Of a stretch of DNA of 64,000 bases, positions 21,089 through 33,639 are shown piece after piece. Under the pieces are notes generated by a model. It was not told the origin of the DNA. It made no database searches and was given only the letters and a program-made list of their open reading frames with translations. The stretch is taken from contig NC_133558.1 in NCBI RefSeq assembly GCF_048773025.1, positions 19,326,501-19,390,500 of the forward strand. Reading direction: 5' to 3'. Position numbers and translations under genes: made by a program. Each line of letters starts with the position of its first letter. Positions within the stretch are counted from its first letter, which is position 1. This stretch comes from Camelus bactrianus (taxonomy: Eukaryota > Chordata > Mammalia > Artiodactyla > Camelidae).

Positions 21089-22415
21089 CATATTTTAAAT
21101 TTTTTAAATTAAATTTATTTTATTTTTTATTTTTAAACACTTTTTTATTGAGTTATAGTCATTTTACAATGTTGTGTCCAATTCCAGTGTAGAGCACTAT
21201 TTTTCAGTTATACATGAATATACATATATTCATTGTCACATTTTTTTTTCACTGTGAGCTAACACAAGACCTTGTATATACTTCCCTGTGCTGTATAGTA
21301 TAATCTTGTTTATCTATTCTACATTTTGAAATCCCAGCCCGTCCCTTCCCACCCCCCGCCCCCTTGGTGACCACAAGTTTGTATTCTGTCTATGAGTCTG
21401 TTTCTGTTTTGTATTTATGTTTTGTTTTGTTTAGATTCCACATATGAGTGATCTCATATGGTATTTTTCTTTCTCTTTCTGGCTTACTTCACCTAGAATG
21501 ACATTCTCCGGTAACATCCATGTTGCTGCAAATGGCGTTATGTTGTCGGTTTTTATGGCTGAGTAGCATTCCATTGCATAAATATACCACCACTTCTTTA
21601 TCCAGTCATCTGTTGATGGACATTTAGGCTGTTTCCATGTCTTGGTTATTGTAAATAGTGCTGCTATGAACATTGGGGTGCAGGTGTCATTTTGAACTAG
21701 GGTTCCTTCTGGATATAAGCCCAGGAGCGGGATTCCTGGGTCATATGGTAAGTCTATTCCTAGTCTTTTGAGGAATCTCCACACTGTTTTCCATAGTGGC
21801 TGCACCAAACTGCATTCCCACCAGCAGTGTAGGAGGGTTCCCCTTTCTCCACAGCCTCTCCAGCATTTGTCATTTGTGGATTTTTGAATGACGGCCATTC
21901 TGACTGGTGTGAGGTGATATCTCATCGTAGTTTTGATTTGCATTTCTCTGATAATTAGTGATATTGAGCATTTTTTCACGTACCTATTTATCATTTGTAT
22001 TTCTTCCTTGGAGAATTGCTTGTTTAGGTCTTCTGCCCATTTTTGGATTGGGTTGTTTATTTTTTTCTTATTAAGTCGAATGAGCTGCTTATATATTCTG
22101 GAGATCAAGCCTTTGTTGCTTTCATTTGCAAGAATTTTTTCCCATTCCGTAGGTTGTCTTTTTGTTTTACTTATGGTTCCCTTTGCTGTGCAGAAGCTTA
22201 TAAGTTTCATTAGGTCCCATTTGTTTCTTCTTGCTTTTATTTCTATTGCTTGAGTAGACTGTTCTAGGAGAAAACTTTTGAGATGTATGTCAGATAAGGT
22301 TTTGCCTGTATTTTCCTCTAGGTGGTTTATTGTACCTTGTTTTATGTTTAAGTCTTTGATTCATTTTGAGTTTATTTTTGTGTATGGTGTAAGGGAGTGT
22401 TCTAGCTTCATTGTT

Positions 22416-23234
22416 TTACATGCTGCTGTCCAGTTTTCCCAACACCATTTGCTCAAGAGACTGTCTTTGTTCCATTGTATATTCTTGCCTCCTTTGTCGA
22501 AGATTAGTTGACCAAAAGTTTGGGTTCATTTCTGGGCTCCCTATTCTGTTCCATTGGTCTATATGTCTGTTTTTGTACCAATACCATGCTGTCTTGATGA
22601 CTGTAGCTCTATAGTATTGTCTGAAGTCTGGGAGAGTTATTCCTCCAGCCTCTTTCTTTCTCTTCAGTAATGCTTTGGCAATTCTAGGTCTTTGATGGTT
22701 CCATATAAATTTTATTATGATTTGTTCTAGTTCTGTGAAATATGTCCTCGGTAATTTAATAGAGATTGCATTAAATCTGTAGTTTGCCTTGGGCAGTGTG
22801 ACCATTTTAACAATATTGATTCTTCCAATCCAAGAGCATGGGATATCTTTCCATTTTTTAAAGTCTTCTTTAATTTCCTTCATCAATGGTTTATAGTTTT
22901 CTGTGTATAATTCTTCCACCTCCCTGGTTAGATTTATTCCTAGGTATTTTTTTACTTTGGGTGCTATTTTAAAGGGGATTGTTTCTTTACTTTCTTTTTC
23001 TGTTGATTCATCGTTAGTGTAAAGAAATGCAGCTGATTTTTGAATGTTAATCTTGTAACCTGCTACCTTGCTGAATTCTTCAATCAGCTCTAGTAGGTTT
23101 TGTGTGGATCTTTTAGGGTTTTCTATATACAGTAATATGTCATCAGCATATAGTGATACTTTTACCTCTTCCTTTCCAGTTTGGATCCTTTTTATTTCTC
23201 TCTTTTGTCTGATTGCTGTGGCTAGGTCTTCCAA
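22416..23234 (-). CDS. L1 ORF2 fragment: reverse transcriptase core
   Basis: 272 codons with [14 protein letters not shown] (the YADD catalytic box), followed by [13 protein letters not shown] and [14 protein letters not shown], all standard L1 RT/thumb phrases. Neighbouring ORF2 pieces are 23537-23962 (RT N-terminal part with [12 protein letters not shown]) and 21431-22210 (C-terminal Cys-rich part with [16 protein letters not shown]). Confidence 0.85.
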   Translation of the reverse strand: MEDLATAIRQKREIKRIQTGKEEVKVSLYADDILLYIENPKRSTQNLLELIEEFSKVAGYKINIQKSAAFLYTNDESTEKESKETIPFKIAPKVKKYLGINLTREVEELYTENYKPLMKEIKEDFKKWKDIPCSWIGRINIVKMVTLPKANYRFNAISIKLPRTYFTELEQIIIKFIWNHQRPRIAKALLKRKKEAGGITLPDFRQYYRATVIKTAWYWYKNRHIDQWNRIGSPEMNPNFWSTNLRQRRQEYTMEQRQSLEQMVLGKLDSSM

Positions 23235-24485
23235 GACTATGTTGAATAGGAGTGGTGATAGTGCGTATCCTTGTCTTGTCCCAGATTTTAGTGGGAAACT
23301 TTTTTGAGTTTTTCACCTTTGAGTACTATGCTGGCTGTAGGTTTGTCATATATAGCTTTTATTATGTTGAGTTATGTTCCCTCTATGCCCACTTTGGTGA
23401 GAGTTTTTATCATATATGGGTGTTGAATTTTATCAAACGCTTTTTCTGCATCTATTGAGATGATCATGTGGTTTTTGTCCTTTCTCTTGTTGATGTGATG
23501 TATTACATTGATTGATTTGCATATGTTGAACCACCCTTATGTCCCTGGGATGAACCCCACTTGGTCATGATGTATAATCTTTTTTAAGTGTTGTTGAATT
23601 CTATTTGCTAATATTTTGGTGAGGATTTTGGCATCTATGTTCATCAGTGATATTGGCCTATAATTCTCTTTTTTTGTAGTGTCTTTGCCTGCTTTTGGTA
23701 TCAGGGTGATGGTGGCTTCATAGAATGAGTTTGGGAGTATTCCCTCCTTTTCAATCTTCTGGAAGAGTTTGAGAAGGACTGGTATGAGTTCTTCGTATGT
23801 TTGATAGGATTCCGCAGTGAAGCCGTCTGGTCCTGGACTTTTATTTGTAGGGATGTTTCTTATTGCTATTTTGATTTCATTTCTAGTGATCAGTTTGTTC
23901 AAGTGGTCAGTTTCTTCTTGATTCAGTCTTGGTGGACAGTATGTTTCCAGAAACTTGTCCATCTCTTCTAGATTATCCAGTTTGGTTCCATATAGTTTTT
24001 CATAATATTCTCGTATGATATTCTGTATTTCTATTTTATTTGTTGTAATTTCTCCATTTTCCTTTCTTATTTTGCTAATTTGTGCTCTCTCTTTTTTCTT
24101 CTTGTGAGTTCGGCCAGAGGTTTGTCAATTTTACTTACTTTTTCAAAAAACCAGCTTTTGGTTTGGTTGATTTTTTCTATTTTTTTTTAAATCTCTATTT
24201 TATTTATTTCCTCCCTAATCTTTATAATTTCCTTCCTTCTGTTGCCTTTTGGGGTTTTTTGTTCTTCTTTTTCTACGTCTCTCAGCTGGTGGGTTAAATT
24301 GTTTATTTGAGATTGTTCTTTTTTGAGGAAGGCCTGTATCGCTATAAACTTACCTCTTAGCACTGCCTTTGCTGTGTCCCATAAATTTTGGGTGGTTGTG
24401 CTTTCATTTTGATTTGTCTCAAGGTATTTTTTAATTTCAGCTTTGATTTCCTCATTGACCCATTGGTTTTTTAATAGCATATTGT

Positions 24486-25241
24486 TTAATCTCTATGCTT
24501 TCTTTTTTTTTTCTCCTTTGTTTCTCTGTTGTTGATTTCTAGTTTCATGGCATTGTGGTCAGTAAAGATACTTGAGATAATTTCTATCTTCTTAAAATTG
24601 CTGAGGTTTCTTTTGTGCCCAAGTACATGATCAATCCTGGAAAATGTTCCATGTGCACTTGAAAAGAATGTATATCCTATTTTTGGGTGGTGTAATGCTC
24701 TGAAAATATCCACCAAATCTAATTTTTCTATTGTGTTATTTAATTTCTCTGTTGCCTTATTTATTTTATGTCTGGAAGATCTGTCTAGTGATGTTAATGC
24801 AGTGTTAAAATCTCCAACTATAATTGTATTCCCATCAATATCCCCCTTTATCTCTGTTAGTAATTGTTTTATGTACTTAGGTGGTCCTATATTGGGTGCA
24901 TATATATTAACGAGTATAATATCCTCATCTTGTATCACTCCTTTAAACATTATAAAGTGTCCTTCTTTATCTTTCTTTATGGCCTTTGTTTTAAAGTCTA
25001 TTTTGTCTGAAATCAGTACTGCAACACCTGCTTTTTTGGCTCTTCCGTTTGCATGGAATATCCTTTTCCATCCTTTCACTCTCAATCTATATGTGTCCTT
25101 CTCCCTAAAGTGGGTCTCTTGTATGCAGCATATTGAAGGTTCTTGCTTTATTATCCAGTCTGCCACTCTTTGTCTTTTGACTGGAGCATTTAGTCCATTA
25201 ACATTTACAGTAATTAATGATAGATGTGTGTTTATTGCCAT
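24486..25241 (-). CDS. L1 ORF2 N-terminus: endonuclease domain
   Basis: 251 codons starting [18 protein letters not shown]. Catalytic residues of the APE-like endonuclease are visible: N in VNVNGLN, E in CIQETHF, D and N in VGDFNTAL, D in RIDHV and the terminal S/T-D-H (FTDHNAMKL). The frame slips in an A-run (poly-T on the + strand) right after the domain. This is the best preserved ORF in the window outside gene A, but it has no host role. Confidence 0.85.
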   Translation of the reverse strand: MAINTHLSLITVNVNGLNAPVKRQRVADWIIKQEPSICCIQETHFREKDTYRLRVKGWKRIFHANGRAKKAGVAVLISDKIDFKTKAIKKDKEGHFIMFKGVIQDEDIILVNIYAPNIGPPKYIKQLLTEIKGDIDGNTIIVGDFNTALTSLDRSSRHKINKATEKLNNTIEKLDLVDIFRALHHPKIGYTFFSSAHGTFSRIDHVLGHKRNLSNFKKIEIISSIFTDHNAMKLEINNRETKEKKKRKHRD

Positions 25242-25624
25242 TTTGAACTTATCTTTGCAGTTGATTTGATATTTCCTCTTTGTTCCTTTCTTCTTCCTTT
25301 TGTGGTTTGGTAATTTTCCTTTGTATTATCATGGATTTTATTTAGTTTTTGTGACTCCCTTGTAAGTTTTTGGCTTGTGGTTACCCTTTTTTGTAAGTCT
25401 ATTACCCCATTACTATAACTGTTTTTATTAAACTGATAGTAACATGATCTCAAACCCATCCTACCAAGAACAATAAATTTAAAGAAGAAAGAAAAAAAAA
25501 TTGTATATTTTCCTGCCTCCCTCTCCCACTCTCAATGATTTTGATGTCTTCTTTTATAATTTTGGGGTTTTTTATTTGTAATTCATGAGTTATCACCTTT
25601 TCAGTTGTGAGTTTCTCATTTCTG

Positions 25625-26550
25625 TAGCATCCTGCTGCTTTTCTATTTAGAGTAGACCTTTCAATATTTCTTTTAGCATGGGATTATTAGTGTTTTTAAA
25701 CTCTAGTAGTTTTTTCTTGTCTGTGAAATTCTTTATGCCTCCTTCTATCTTAAAGGTTAGCCTTGCTGGATAAAGTATCCTAGGCTGCACCTTTTTTCAT
25801 TCAGGACTTTGAATATATCTTGCCACTCCCTTCTGGCCTGTAGTGTTTGTGTAGAGAAATCAGCTGAGAGCCTTATGGGGGTTCCCTTGTAACTCACTCT
25901 TTGCTTTTCTCTTGCTGCCTTTAGGATCATTCCTTTATCCTTGACTCTGGCCATCTTGATTATGATATGTCTTGGTTTGGGTCTGTTTGGGTTCTTCCTG
26001 TTTGGGACCCTCTGAGCTTCCTGTACTTGGATATCTGATTCCTTCTTTAAGTTTGGGAAGTTTTCAGTCATGATTTCTTCAAAAACCTTTTCAATCCCCT
26101 TTGATCTTTCATCCCCTTTGGGACCCCTATTATGTGAAGATTGACATGCTTTATATTATCCCATAGGTCCCTTATGCTATTTTCATTTGTTTTTATTTGT
26201 TTATCTTGTAGCTGTTCCGACTGGGTGCTTTCTGTTGTCCTGTCTTCTAGGTCACTAATTCGTTCCTCTGCATTATCTAGTCTGCTTTGCACAGCCTTTA
26301 CATCATTCCTCATCTCAGCCAATGAGTTTACCAATTCTACTTGGCTCTTCTTTATAGCTTCAATTTCATTTTTGACATATATTATATCTCTAAACACCAT
26401 CTCTTTTAGTTCCTTCAGTACTTTGATCACTCCTTTTTTGAAATCTTGATCTAGTAGGCTATCAATGTCTATTTCATTGATCGTTCTTTCAGGGGATTTG
26501 TCTTGTTCTTTTAATTGGGAATGGTTTCTCTGCTTCTTCATCTTGCTCAT
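25625..26550 (-). CDS. L1 ORF1, broken into two frames
   Basis: First 160 codons (26550-26071) form the N-terminal and coiled-coil part (LDNAEERISDLEDRTTE). After a frameshift the RRM/CTD part continues (26071-25757, RPRHIIIKMARVKDKGMIL type), with the last CTD codons in a further frame to about 25625. RNA-binding chaperone of the L1 particle; inactive here. Confidence 0.8.
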
Positions 26551-26559
26551 ACCTCTCTG

Positions 26560-28268
26560 GCACTGTGGTTTATGGAGTATCAGTTATCTATTGTGGTCCT
26601 AAAGGAGTTTACCTACGTAATGCCTATGTAGGAATAAAACTTAGAGAAAAAAAAGAGAGAGAGAATTTTAAAAGAAGGGAGAAAAAAGGTTTCAAAATGG
26701 TGTATAATGAATAATAGAAGAGCAAGTTGAAGCAGAATAGCAATCAGGTTGAGACATCCTTTAAAAACCTTTAAAAAAGGAGAAAAGAGGAAAAGATGTA
26801 TTTGAAACCTGTGTATAATCAATAACAGGCCGTCAAAACCAAGAGAAATAAAAATGAAATGGTGTAGATTTTTAAAAATAATAATAATAAAAATATTTTT
26901 AAAAAATTTAAAAGGGATTAAAACTGGGTGTATATATAATTGTTTAAGAAGTAAAAATTAAAAGGGTAATAGAACATAGAACAGGTAAAAACAGATTTTT
27001 AAAAAAGGGGGGGGGTGTCAGTGTTCTCCTGGAGTCTGTGTGCTTTTAATGTGAAGTCTTTGTGTCTTGGTCCTGTTTTGGAAGCTCAGCTTGCTGTTTC
27101 CAGAGGCCCTCAGTTGGCGCCCTCTTCTGTGCTGCTCCCAGTGCCTGTTGGCAAGCAGATCACCCCCTCCCAACACTAGATCAGGTGCAGCTCTCCTTTG
27201 CTGTGGGCGAGGCGGGTCACTGCCCCTCCCGATGCAGCAGTCAGATGTTGCAGACTTGCCGGGTAGGAGCAGATCGCGCCCTCTCCCAGCATCAAGGTCA
27301 GGGCTGCATTCCTGCCCAAAAGGCAGGGGGCCGCCTGCTCTCTCCCGGTGCCAGTTGCTCCGCTGCTCTGTCGCTGTGCGCTCCGCGTCGGGTTGGCGCT
27401 CGGCAGGCGGGCTCAGGGAAGACCGAGAAACAGCCCTGTCTCAGCTCTGGGCCAAAACCCAGCTCCTTGTTTGTCTTGTTGGAGCAAGTTCTCTGAGGGA
27501 CCAGGATGGAAGGATCCTACCTGCCTCGGGCTGTAGACACGTCTCCGCCCGGCCCTTGAGGCTGCTAAGCCCTTCCGTGCGGAAGCAGGTTTCGCCCCCA
27601 CCCCCGCCTGGATGCTCAGCGCCGGAGGACATGGCAGCTGTGCCTGAGCCCCGCCTCTCTTCACCTGAAAGGGTTTTCAGAGATGGGGGTATGCACCCTT
27701 CCCCCCAGGGCACATCAGCCGTGTTGTTTTATGGAGGGCCCAGGTTGTTCTGCCCTGTGCACCCACAGCCACGGCGCACAGCCCCCTGCAGTCCCCCAGG
27801 GCTGCCTCCGTGCAGCCGCCCCCTTCCTCCGCCTGGCTTGGGTAGCCTGGCCCTGCCCCCAGCTGCCAGCCTGCATCTTGGGCTGGGTGTCGCAGGGACC
27901 CTCTGTGCCCGTTTAACTCAGTTCTGTCAGTCAAGGGGTACTCAGGGCAGATCTGAGCCTCGGAGGCTCCCCCTCCCTCCCGCTGGCCTCTCAGTTGGGG
28001 AGAGGGAGACCCAGCGAAGGAGCTCCAGTCCTCTTTTGCTGCTCCCTCCCCGTGGGACCTGGCCTGCTCTGTTTTGCCTTTTCTTATTTCTTTTTCCCTT
28101 TTCTCCTACCAGATTTTTGGTGTCTCTATCTTTTGAAGAGGACGATGTTCTGTCGGAGTTCTGCAGGTGCTCTGGTTGGCTGAGTGGGTCTGAGGATGTG
28201 AATCTTGGTGTAACTGTGGGAGAGGGTGAGCTACAAGCATCCTTCTACTCTGCCATCTTGGCCTTCTC
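26560..28268 (-). promoter_or_regulatory. L1 5' UTR, GC-rich
   Basis: The right half (27060-28268) is GC- and CpG-rich and holds long open frames on the + strand (up to 406 codons) that are by-products of composition. The left part is A-rich. This would have been the internal promoter of the element. Confidence 0.7.
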
Positions 28269-28269
28269 T

Positions 28270-28645
28270 GATGTGTTAATTTTTTAACTCAAATGATATT
28301 CATGTAGCACATGATATCTGCCAGGCATGGGGGAGGCATAAATGAGCAAGTCAAATATGCCCTGTGTGTTTAGACGCTAAAGAGTCCTGCTGAAAGACAG
28401 GCATCTGGAGTGTAGAGCAAGGGCTCCCACCCTAGTTGAGAGCAGCTCAGGACATCCTCCCTGAGGAGGTGACATTGGAACTGAGCCCTGAAGATGAACA
28501 GGAGATGACAGGGCAGGTGTGGTCTATATGGAGGGAAACCACTGATGAGAAGTCCTGTATGTATATTGGACAGTGTGGGGGGTTCGTGGGACTGACCAGG
28601 TCCAGGGAGGCTGGAGGCAGCCGGACATGGTGCTGAAGGGTGCGG
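28270..28645. other. Ancient interspersed repeat-like DNA
   Basis: 'ctccctgaggaggtgacatt' followed by 'ggaactgagccctgaagatg' is a phrase common in old MIR/L2-class repeats. No host gene seen. It is not part of the duplicated unit. Confidence 0.4.
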
Positions 28646-28855
28646 GCTCCACCTAGACAGCCTGGACCCGGCATCTCCTGTCCCACCCACTTAGCTGTGT
28701 GACCCCGGCAGGTGACTGACCCCAGTGCCCTTCACTTTCCTCATCTGTAAAATGGGTGAGGATTTAGGGACGAGGTGAGGACTGGCTGAGCTGACACCTG
28801 TGAGGTGCTCAGAACAGTGCCGGACACACAGCTGATGCTAAACCCTGTTTGCTCT
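28645..28855 (+). mobile_element. MIR SINE, nearly full length
   Basis: 'ttagctgtgtgaccccggca', 'cactttcctcatctgtaaaa' and 'tcagaacagtgccggacaca' follow the complete MIR order. Confidence 0.85.
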
Positions 28856-29179
28856 GGTGGCGGGAGGAGAACAAGATGGGACACAGAGGGGAGGCTGAGG
28901 AGAGAGGCCAGGCCCTGGGAGCCCTCCTTGCTTGGTCTTGGAAACAGAGCAGCACAGGTGAGCTTCCATTCTCAAAGAGATCCCTCTGTCTGCAAGTGGA
29001 GAAGAGACTGGAGAGGATGAGAAGTATGTGTGGGGACCAGTGAGGATGCTCCTGGGGAGGCCCCGCACCAGTGGCCGAGATGACCCCTCTCCATCACGAA
29101 CTCCTCCTCTTCCCCCCTCAGGTCCTGTTCACATTCCTCACCGCTTCCTCCTCCTGCCAGAGTCACGGTTGAGAAGGAA

Positions 29180-29631
29180 ATGCTGAGCACACCGTGGACG
29201 GCGGTCACGGCAAGCGGGCCCACCGCGGGGGACCTCCTAGGAGAGGTGACCTGCAGGATCTGCCTGGAGCACACGCCGGACCCTGTGAGTCTCTTCTGTG
29301 GCCACAGCTCCTGCCAGGCCTGCGTCACCAGGTGCCGCATCACTTTCAGGTTCCCTGAAGAAGCCCTGTGCTGTCCCTTCTGAAAGCAACCATCTCAAAA
29401 GGGGACCTCGGGCCCAACTGGATTCCGGCCAGTTTGGTCCCCAGCCTCCTAACACTGGAGCCCAGGGGTGAGACTCCAGCACAGGAAGTCTGGTTCTGTG
29501 AGCAGCACAGGAAAAGCATCTTTCTCACTTTCCAGGAGGAACAGCTATTCCTGTGTGTGGTTTGCCAAGATCTCACAGAGCACAAGTGCCTCTCGGGGCT
29601 GCAGGTGGAGGGAGACACTCGGCCTCACAAA
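29180..29631 (+). pseudogene. TRIM-family pseudogene exon (RING and B-box)
   Basis: Reads [13 protein letters not shown], then a RING start [20 protein letters not shown] and CQACVTRC, giving C3HC-type spacing typical of TRIM E3 ligases. The last RING Cys codon (expected CPFC) has lost one base, so TGC becomes a TGA at 29381. One frame over, the text continues naturally (KATISKGDLGPN, then a B-box-like WFCEQHRKS and LFLCVVCQDLTEHK). The B-box has lost one Cys and its last His. The exon ends in a good gtaagt donor, so it is not a processed copy. Coiled coil and SPRY exons were not found downstream. Closest by eye to TRIM5/6/22/38-type chains. Confidence 0.8.
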
Positions 29632-29719
29632 GTAAGTCTGCCCGTCACTGTCTTGTCTGAACCAGGTGCAAACTCTGGGGTGGCTTGCTCTCCTACTGCC
29701 TCACTCACTAGTACAGACG

Positions 29720-31815
29720 AGTAAACTGCTGTGTTCTAGACACAGTTCTAAATGCACCAAGAGCTGCTCTTTCAAGCCTGGGTTCTACTCGTTAAAATTG
29801 CTGTGACTGCTCACTGTCTCTAAACGTCTCCAGCAGCAGAGGCATCGCAGCTTCTCCACCTGCAGACACAGCAGCCTCGGGGTTGCTTGAGATCTCGCAG
29901 CCCCTCCAGGATCCCCTCCGGGTTTCCGGGGTTGAAGGAAACATGATTGGACACAGAGTTGTAAAACCAAAAATGCTCTTGTTAAACAGGGCTTTTACTT
30001 GATGTGGGCTCTACAGTTTGGGCAAATAAGAACACTGTTATTTCTAGAAAAGGGAATTTTGCTGTATTCATCACTTACATTTTGGCTCAAAATGGCCCGA
30101 ATTCAACTTAGGTTTGTCAAAGGAAGAGTCCTTGTCTTCTTGAGCAGACTAAAGGAAAGCAGGGGACCAGGGAGTCTCAGGTACAAGTAGCACCAGGGGC
30201 TCGACTGCAACTAACACTCCCACCTCCCTCTTATTTCCTCTTTGCTCTGACTGACTCACTTTTCAGACCAGTGACCTGTACAAACTGTATCCTCAGCCAT
30301 GTCTAGGGTCATATCTCTCACCCTGCCAACAAAGAAAGTCTGAGACTTACTCTCCCTCATCCTGAAATAGAAAATCCAAGGAATGAATTTGAGTCAGTGG
30401 CCTGAACCCTGGCTTAGCTGTACTGGGTACCGCTGAGGGGCTGGCTGAAGCGTCAGCTAGCAGCAAGCTTTAGGGCTAGAAGCTGAGGTCAGATTCAAAC
30501 CCTAGTGTCTCAGTGTATCGGGATGGACTCGGTTATGCTGCAGTAACAAACAGCACCCCTCTGCCGGTGGCTTAAAGAAAAAGATTTCTTTCCTTCCAGT
30601 GCTCCTTGTCTGTGGTGGGTGGTGAGAGGGGCTCTGCTCATTGGAGTCACAGGACAGCCTCCACCTCAACACGGGTACTGGCTGTGCCAGAGGGGAGAGA
30701 GCGGTGGCTGCATCTGCAGTTAACCCCTTGCAGAAGGAATCCCTGTCACCCCTGCTGACAACTCACTGGACAGTCCTGACCTGAACTCCCACCTGCCACA
30801 CACATGACACTAGGACCAAGAAGTCAGTTTCACTGTGAGTCTAGAAAGGGGAGAACCAACACATGCCAAGAACACTCATGGTGACACCCTTCATAGTCTC
30901 ATCAGTGGTGGCCGGGGGCGGGGGTGGAGCTGCTCAGGAGATGGACGGTCTCAACTGACCCTCAGTGGAGCTGAATGTGTGCTCCCTGGAGGACTGAGGG
31001 CTCTGTCCTGCTTAGATGAAAACAAACCATGTCTACCACATTAATTAAAAAAAAAAAGTAGGCAAAAGCTATTTTCTTTAAGAACAATAAACCTTAATCA
31101 GTTTTTATTTCTTCTTGTGATCCCTATTTGAAACCCTGCACAAATGGGCCTTAAGCTTTTCTTCTGACAATAAAGCTCAATTCCTAACCTCCTGCTGCCT
31201 GAATCGCCTGGAAAACCAAGAAGGTATTAGCTGTGACTTGTACAGGCCCTATTTCCTCACACTTTCTTCACGATCAGCCCCTGACTTCTCCTTCCTCTGC
31301 AACCACTGCTGTTCCCTCTGCAGCCCGACTCCCAGCTCCACACAGACCCAGCTGTGCCTGGATGGGGGTCATGATTCCATCAGCAAATGTGACTTTATTC
31401 TCTCAGGAAGAGGCCATCAGTCCTGGAGTGAATAGGACAATGAGATGGGAGAGGGAGGTGTTCTTTATCAGACACGTGGTTAGAGTGAGGCAGGTCATCA
31501 GAGGACATTTGCTGAAAAACTCTACTTAATGTTCCCCAAAACCCACTTCAATACACTCTAGTCTCACAGGACCCTTGTTCTGTTCCTAATCACTTCTTTA
31601 TTTCACTCCCTCCCTCATTCCATTTCACTCTCTCCTTCTCTATGAGGCCCCTTAGATCTCTATGGTTTCACTATCTAATTGATCATTCACCTGTCAGGAT
31701 AATCTGGATCCGTGGAAATACAGAAGTGTTGACTCATGACTGCATGAATATTGTATGTAGGTAAAGTGTATGCAGCACATCGTTTCCATTTTCCATATAA
31801 CTGATGATTATAGGC
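29720..31815. other. DNA downstream of the TRIM relic, no gene seen
   Basis: 30515-30640 has 'ggttatgctgcagtaacaaa' and 'ggtggcttaaagaaaaagat', a phrase of an old interspersed mammalian repeat. A lone AATAAA lies near 31170. No coiled-coil or SPRY coding sequence is visible. Confidence 0.45.
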
Positions 31816-33625
31816 TTTTGTATTCTTTTAAAATTATTTTATTTTTAATTGAAGTGCAGTTGATTTAGTTTATTATACCAGGTTCAAGTGCACAGCATAG
31901 TGATTCAGTGTTTTTACAGATTATGCTCCATTAGAGACCATTACAAGATAATGGCTCTGATTCCCTGCCCTATACAATATATCCTTGTTGCTCATCTATT
32001 TTATACATAGGAGGTTGTATCTCTTAATCACATGCCCCTAACTTGCCCCTCCGCACTTCATTCTCCCCACAGGTAACCACTCGTTTGTTTTCTATATCAC
32101 TGAGTCTGTTTCTGTTTTGCTATACACATTCATTTGTATGCTTTTTTAGATTCCACGTATAAGTGATATCATACGGCATTTGTTTTCCTCTAACTGACTT
32201 ACTTCACTAAGTATAGTTTCTCTGGATCCATCCATGATGCTGCAAATGGCAAAATTTCATTCTTGGCTGTGTGATAGTCTATTGTCTGTACATACCACTT
32301 CTTTATCCATTCATCTGTTGATGACCTCTTGGCTTGTTCCATATCTAAGCTATTACAAATAGGGCTGCTATGAATATTGGGGTGCACATAGCTTTTCAAA
32401 TTAGTGTTTTTGTTTTTTTCTGGATATATACCTAGGAGTGGAATTGCTGGATCATTATGATAGTTTTAGTTTCAGTTTTTTGATGAGACTTCATATTGTT
32501 TTACATAGTGTGTGTACCAATATACCTTCCCACCAGCAGCGTGGGAGGGTTTCCTTTTCTCCACAGCCTCTCCAGCATCTATTATTTGTATACTTTTGGA
32601 TAATAGCCATTCTGACAGGTGTGAAATGATCCCTCATTGTGTTTTTGATTCGCGTGTCTCCCATTATTAGCCATGATGAGCATCTTTTCATGTGTCCGTT
32701 AGCCATCCCTATGTTTCGTTGGGAAAATGTCTAGTCACATCTTCCTGCCATTTTTTTTTTCATTGGGTTGTTTGGGCGTTTTTTTAAACTGAGTTATAGG
32801 ACCTGTTTATATATTTTCGATATTAAACCCTTGTCAGTCGTATTATTTGCAAATATCTTCTCCCATTCAGTAGGCTGTCTTTTTGTTTTGTCAGTGATTT
32901 CCTTAAAAGCTGTGCACAAGCTTTTAAGTTTAATCAGGTCCCATTTGTTTATCTTTGCTTTTATTCCTTTTGCTTTAGGAGACAGATCCAAAAAATATTG
33001 CTACAATCTATGCCAAAGAGTGTTCTGCCTGTGTTCCCATCTGGGATTTTTATGGTTTAAGGTCTTATATTTAGGTCTTTAAACCATTTCCAGTTTATTT
33101 CTGTATATGGTGTGAGAGAATGTTCCAATTTCATTGTTTTACATGTGGCTGTCCAGCTTTCTCAACACCACTTGCTGAAGAGACTGTCCTTTCTCCATTG
33201 TATATTCTTGCCTCCTTTGTCATAGATTATTGACCATAGGTGCACTGGTTTATTTCTGTTTCTATTCTGCTTTCTATTCTGTTCCGTAGATCCATGTGTC
33301 TGTTTTTGTGCCAGAACCATGCTGTTTTGATTACTGTAACTTTGTAGTAGAGTCTGAAGTCAGGGAGCAGGAAATCTTCAGCTTTGTTTTTTTGCTCAAG
33401 ATTGCTTGGCAAATCTGGGGTCTTTTGTGGTTTCATATAAATTTTAGGACCATGTGTTCTAATTCTGTGAAAAACGTCATGGGTGTTTTGACCGAGATTG
33501 CATTAAATCTGTCAGTTGCTCTGGGTAGCATGGACATTTTAACAAAATGAATTCTTCCATTACAAGAACATGGGGTATCTTTCCACTTTTTGGTATCATT
33601 TTCAAATTCCTTCATCAGGCTCACT
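31815..33625 (-). mobile_element. 5'-truncated L1, antisense
   Basis: 3' UTR (31815-32190) starting in a T-rich tail, then ORF2 C-terminal pieces on the - strand ([46 protein letters not shown]). The 5' side ends near 33625 inside ORF2. More eroded than the L1 at 21090. It sits directly against the third-copy L1 block, which runs in the opposite direction. Confidence 0.88.
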
Positions 33626-33639
33626 AAAATAAACCTTTG

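Larger units (their letters stand above)
21090..28268 (-). mobile_element. Near full-length L1 of artiodactyl type, degenerate
   Basis: About 7.2 kb on the - strand with 5' UTR (28268-26560), ORF1 (26550-25625), ORF2 (25241-21431) and 3' UTR to the poly-T near 21090. The 5' end reads aagatggcagagtagaagg in sense, the usual L1 start. ORF1 has a frameshift near 26070 and ORF2 several (near 24480, 24180, 23530, 22410), so it cannot move, but its coding parts are still easily read: a moderately young but dead element. It occupies the exact right edge of duplication copy 1. No clear target-site duplication was seen. Confidence 0.93.

Noticed and set aside
27067-28287. 406-codon open frame on the + strand
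   Set aside because: It is the antisense of the GC-rich L1 5' UTR. Its length follows from base composition, and it has no family resemblance.
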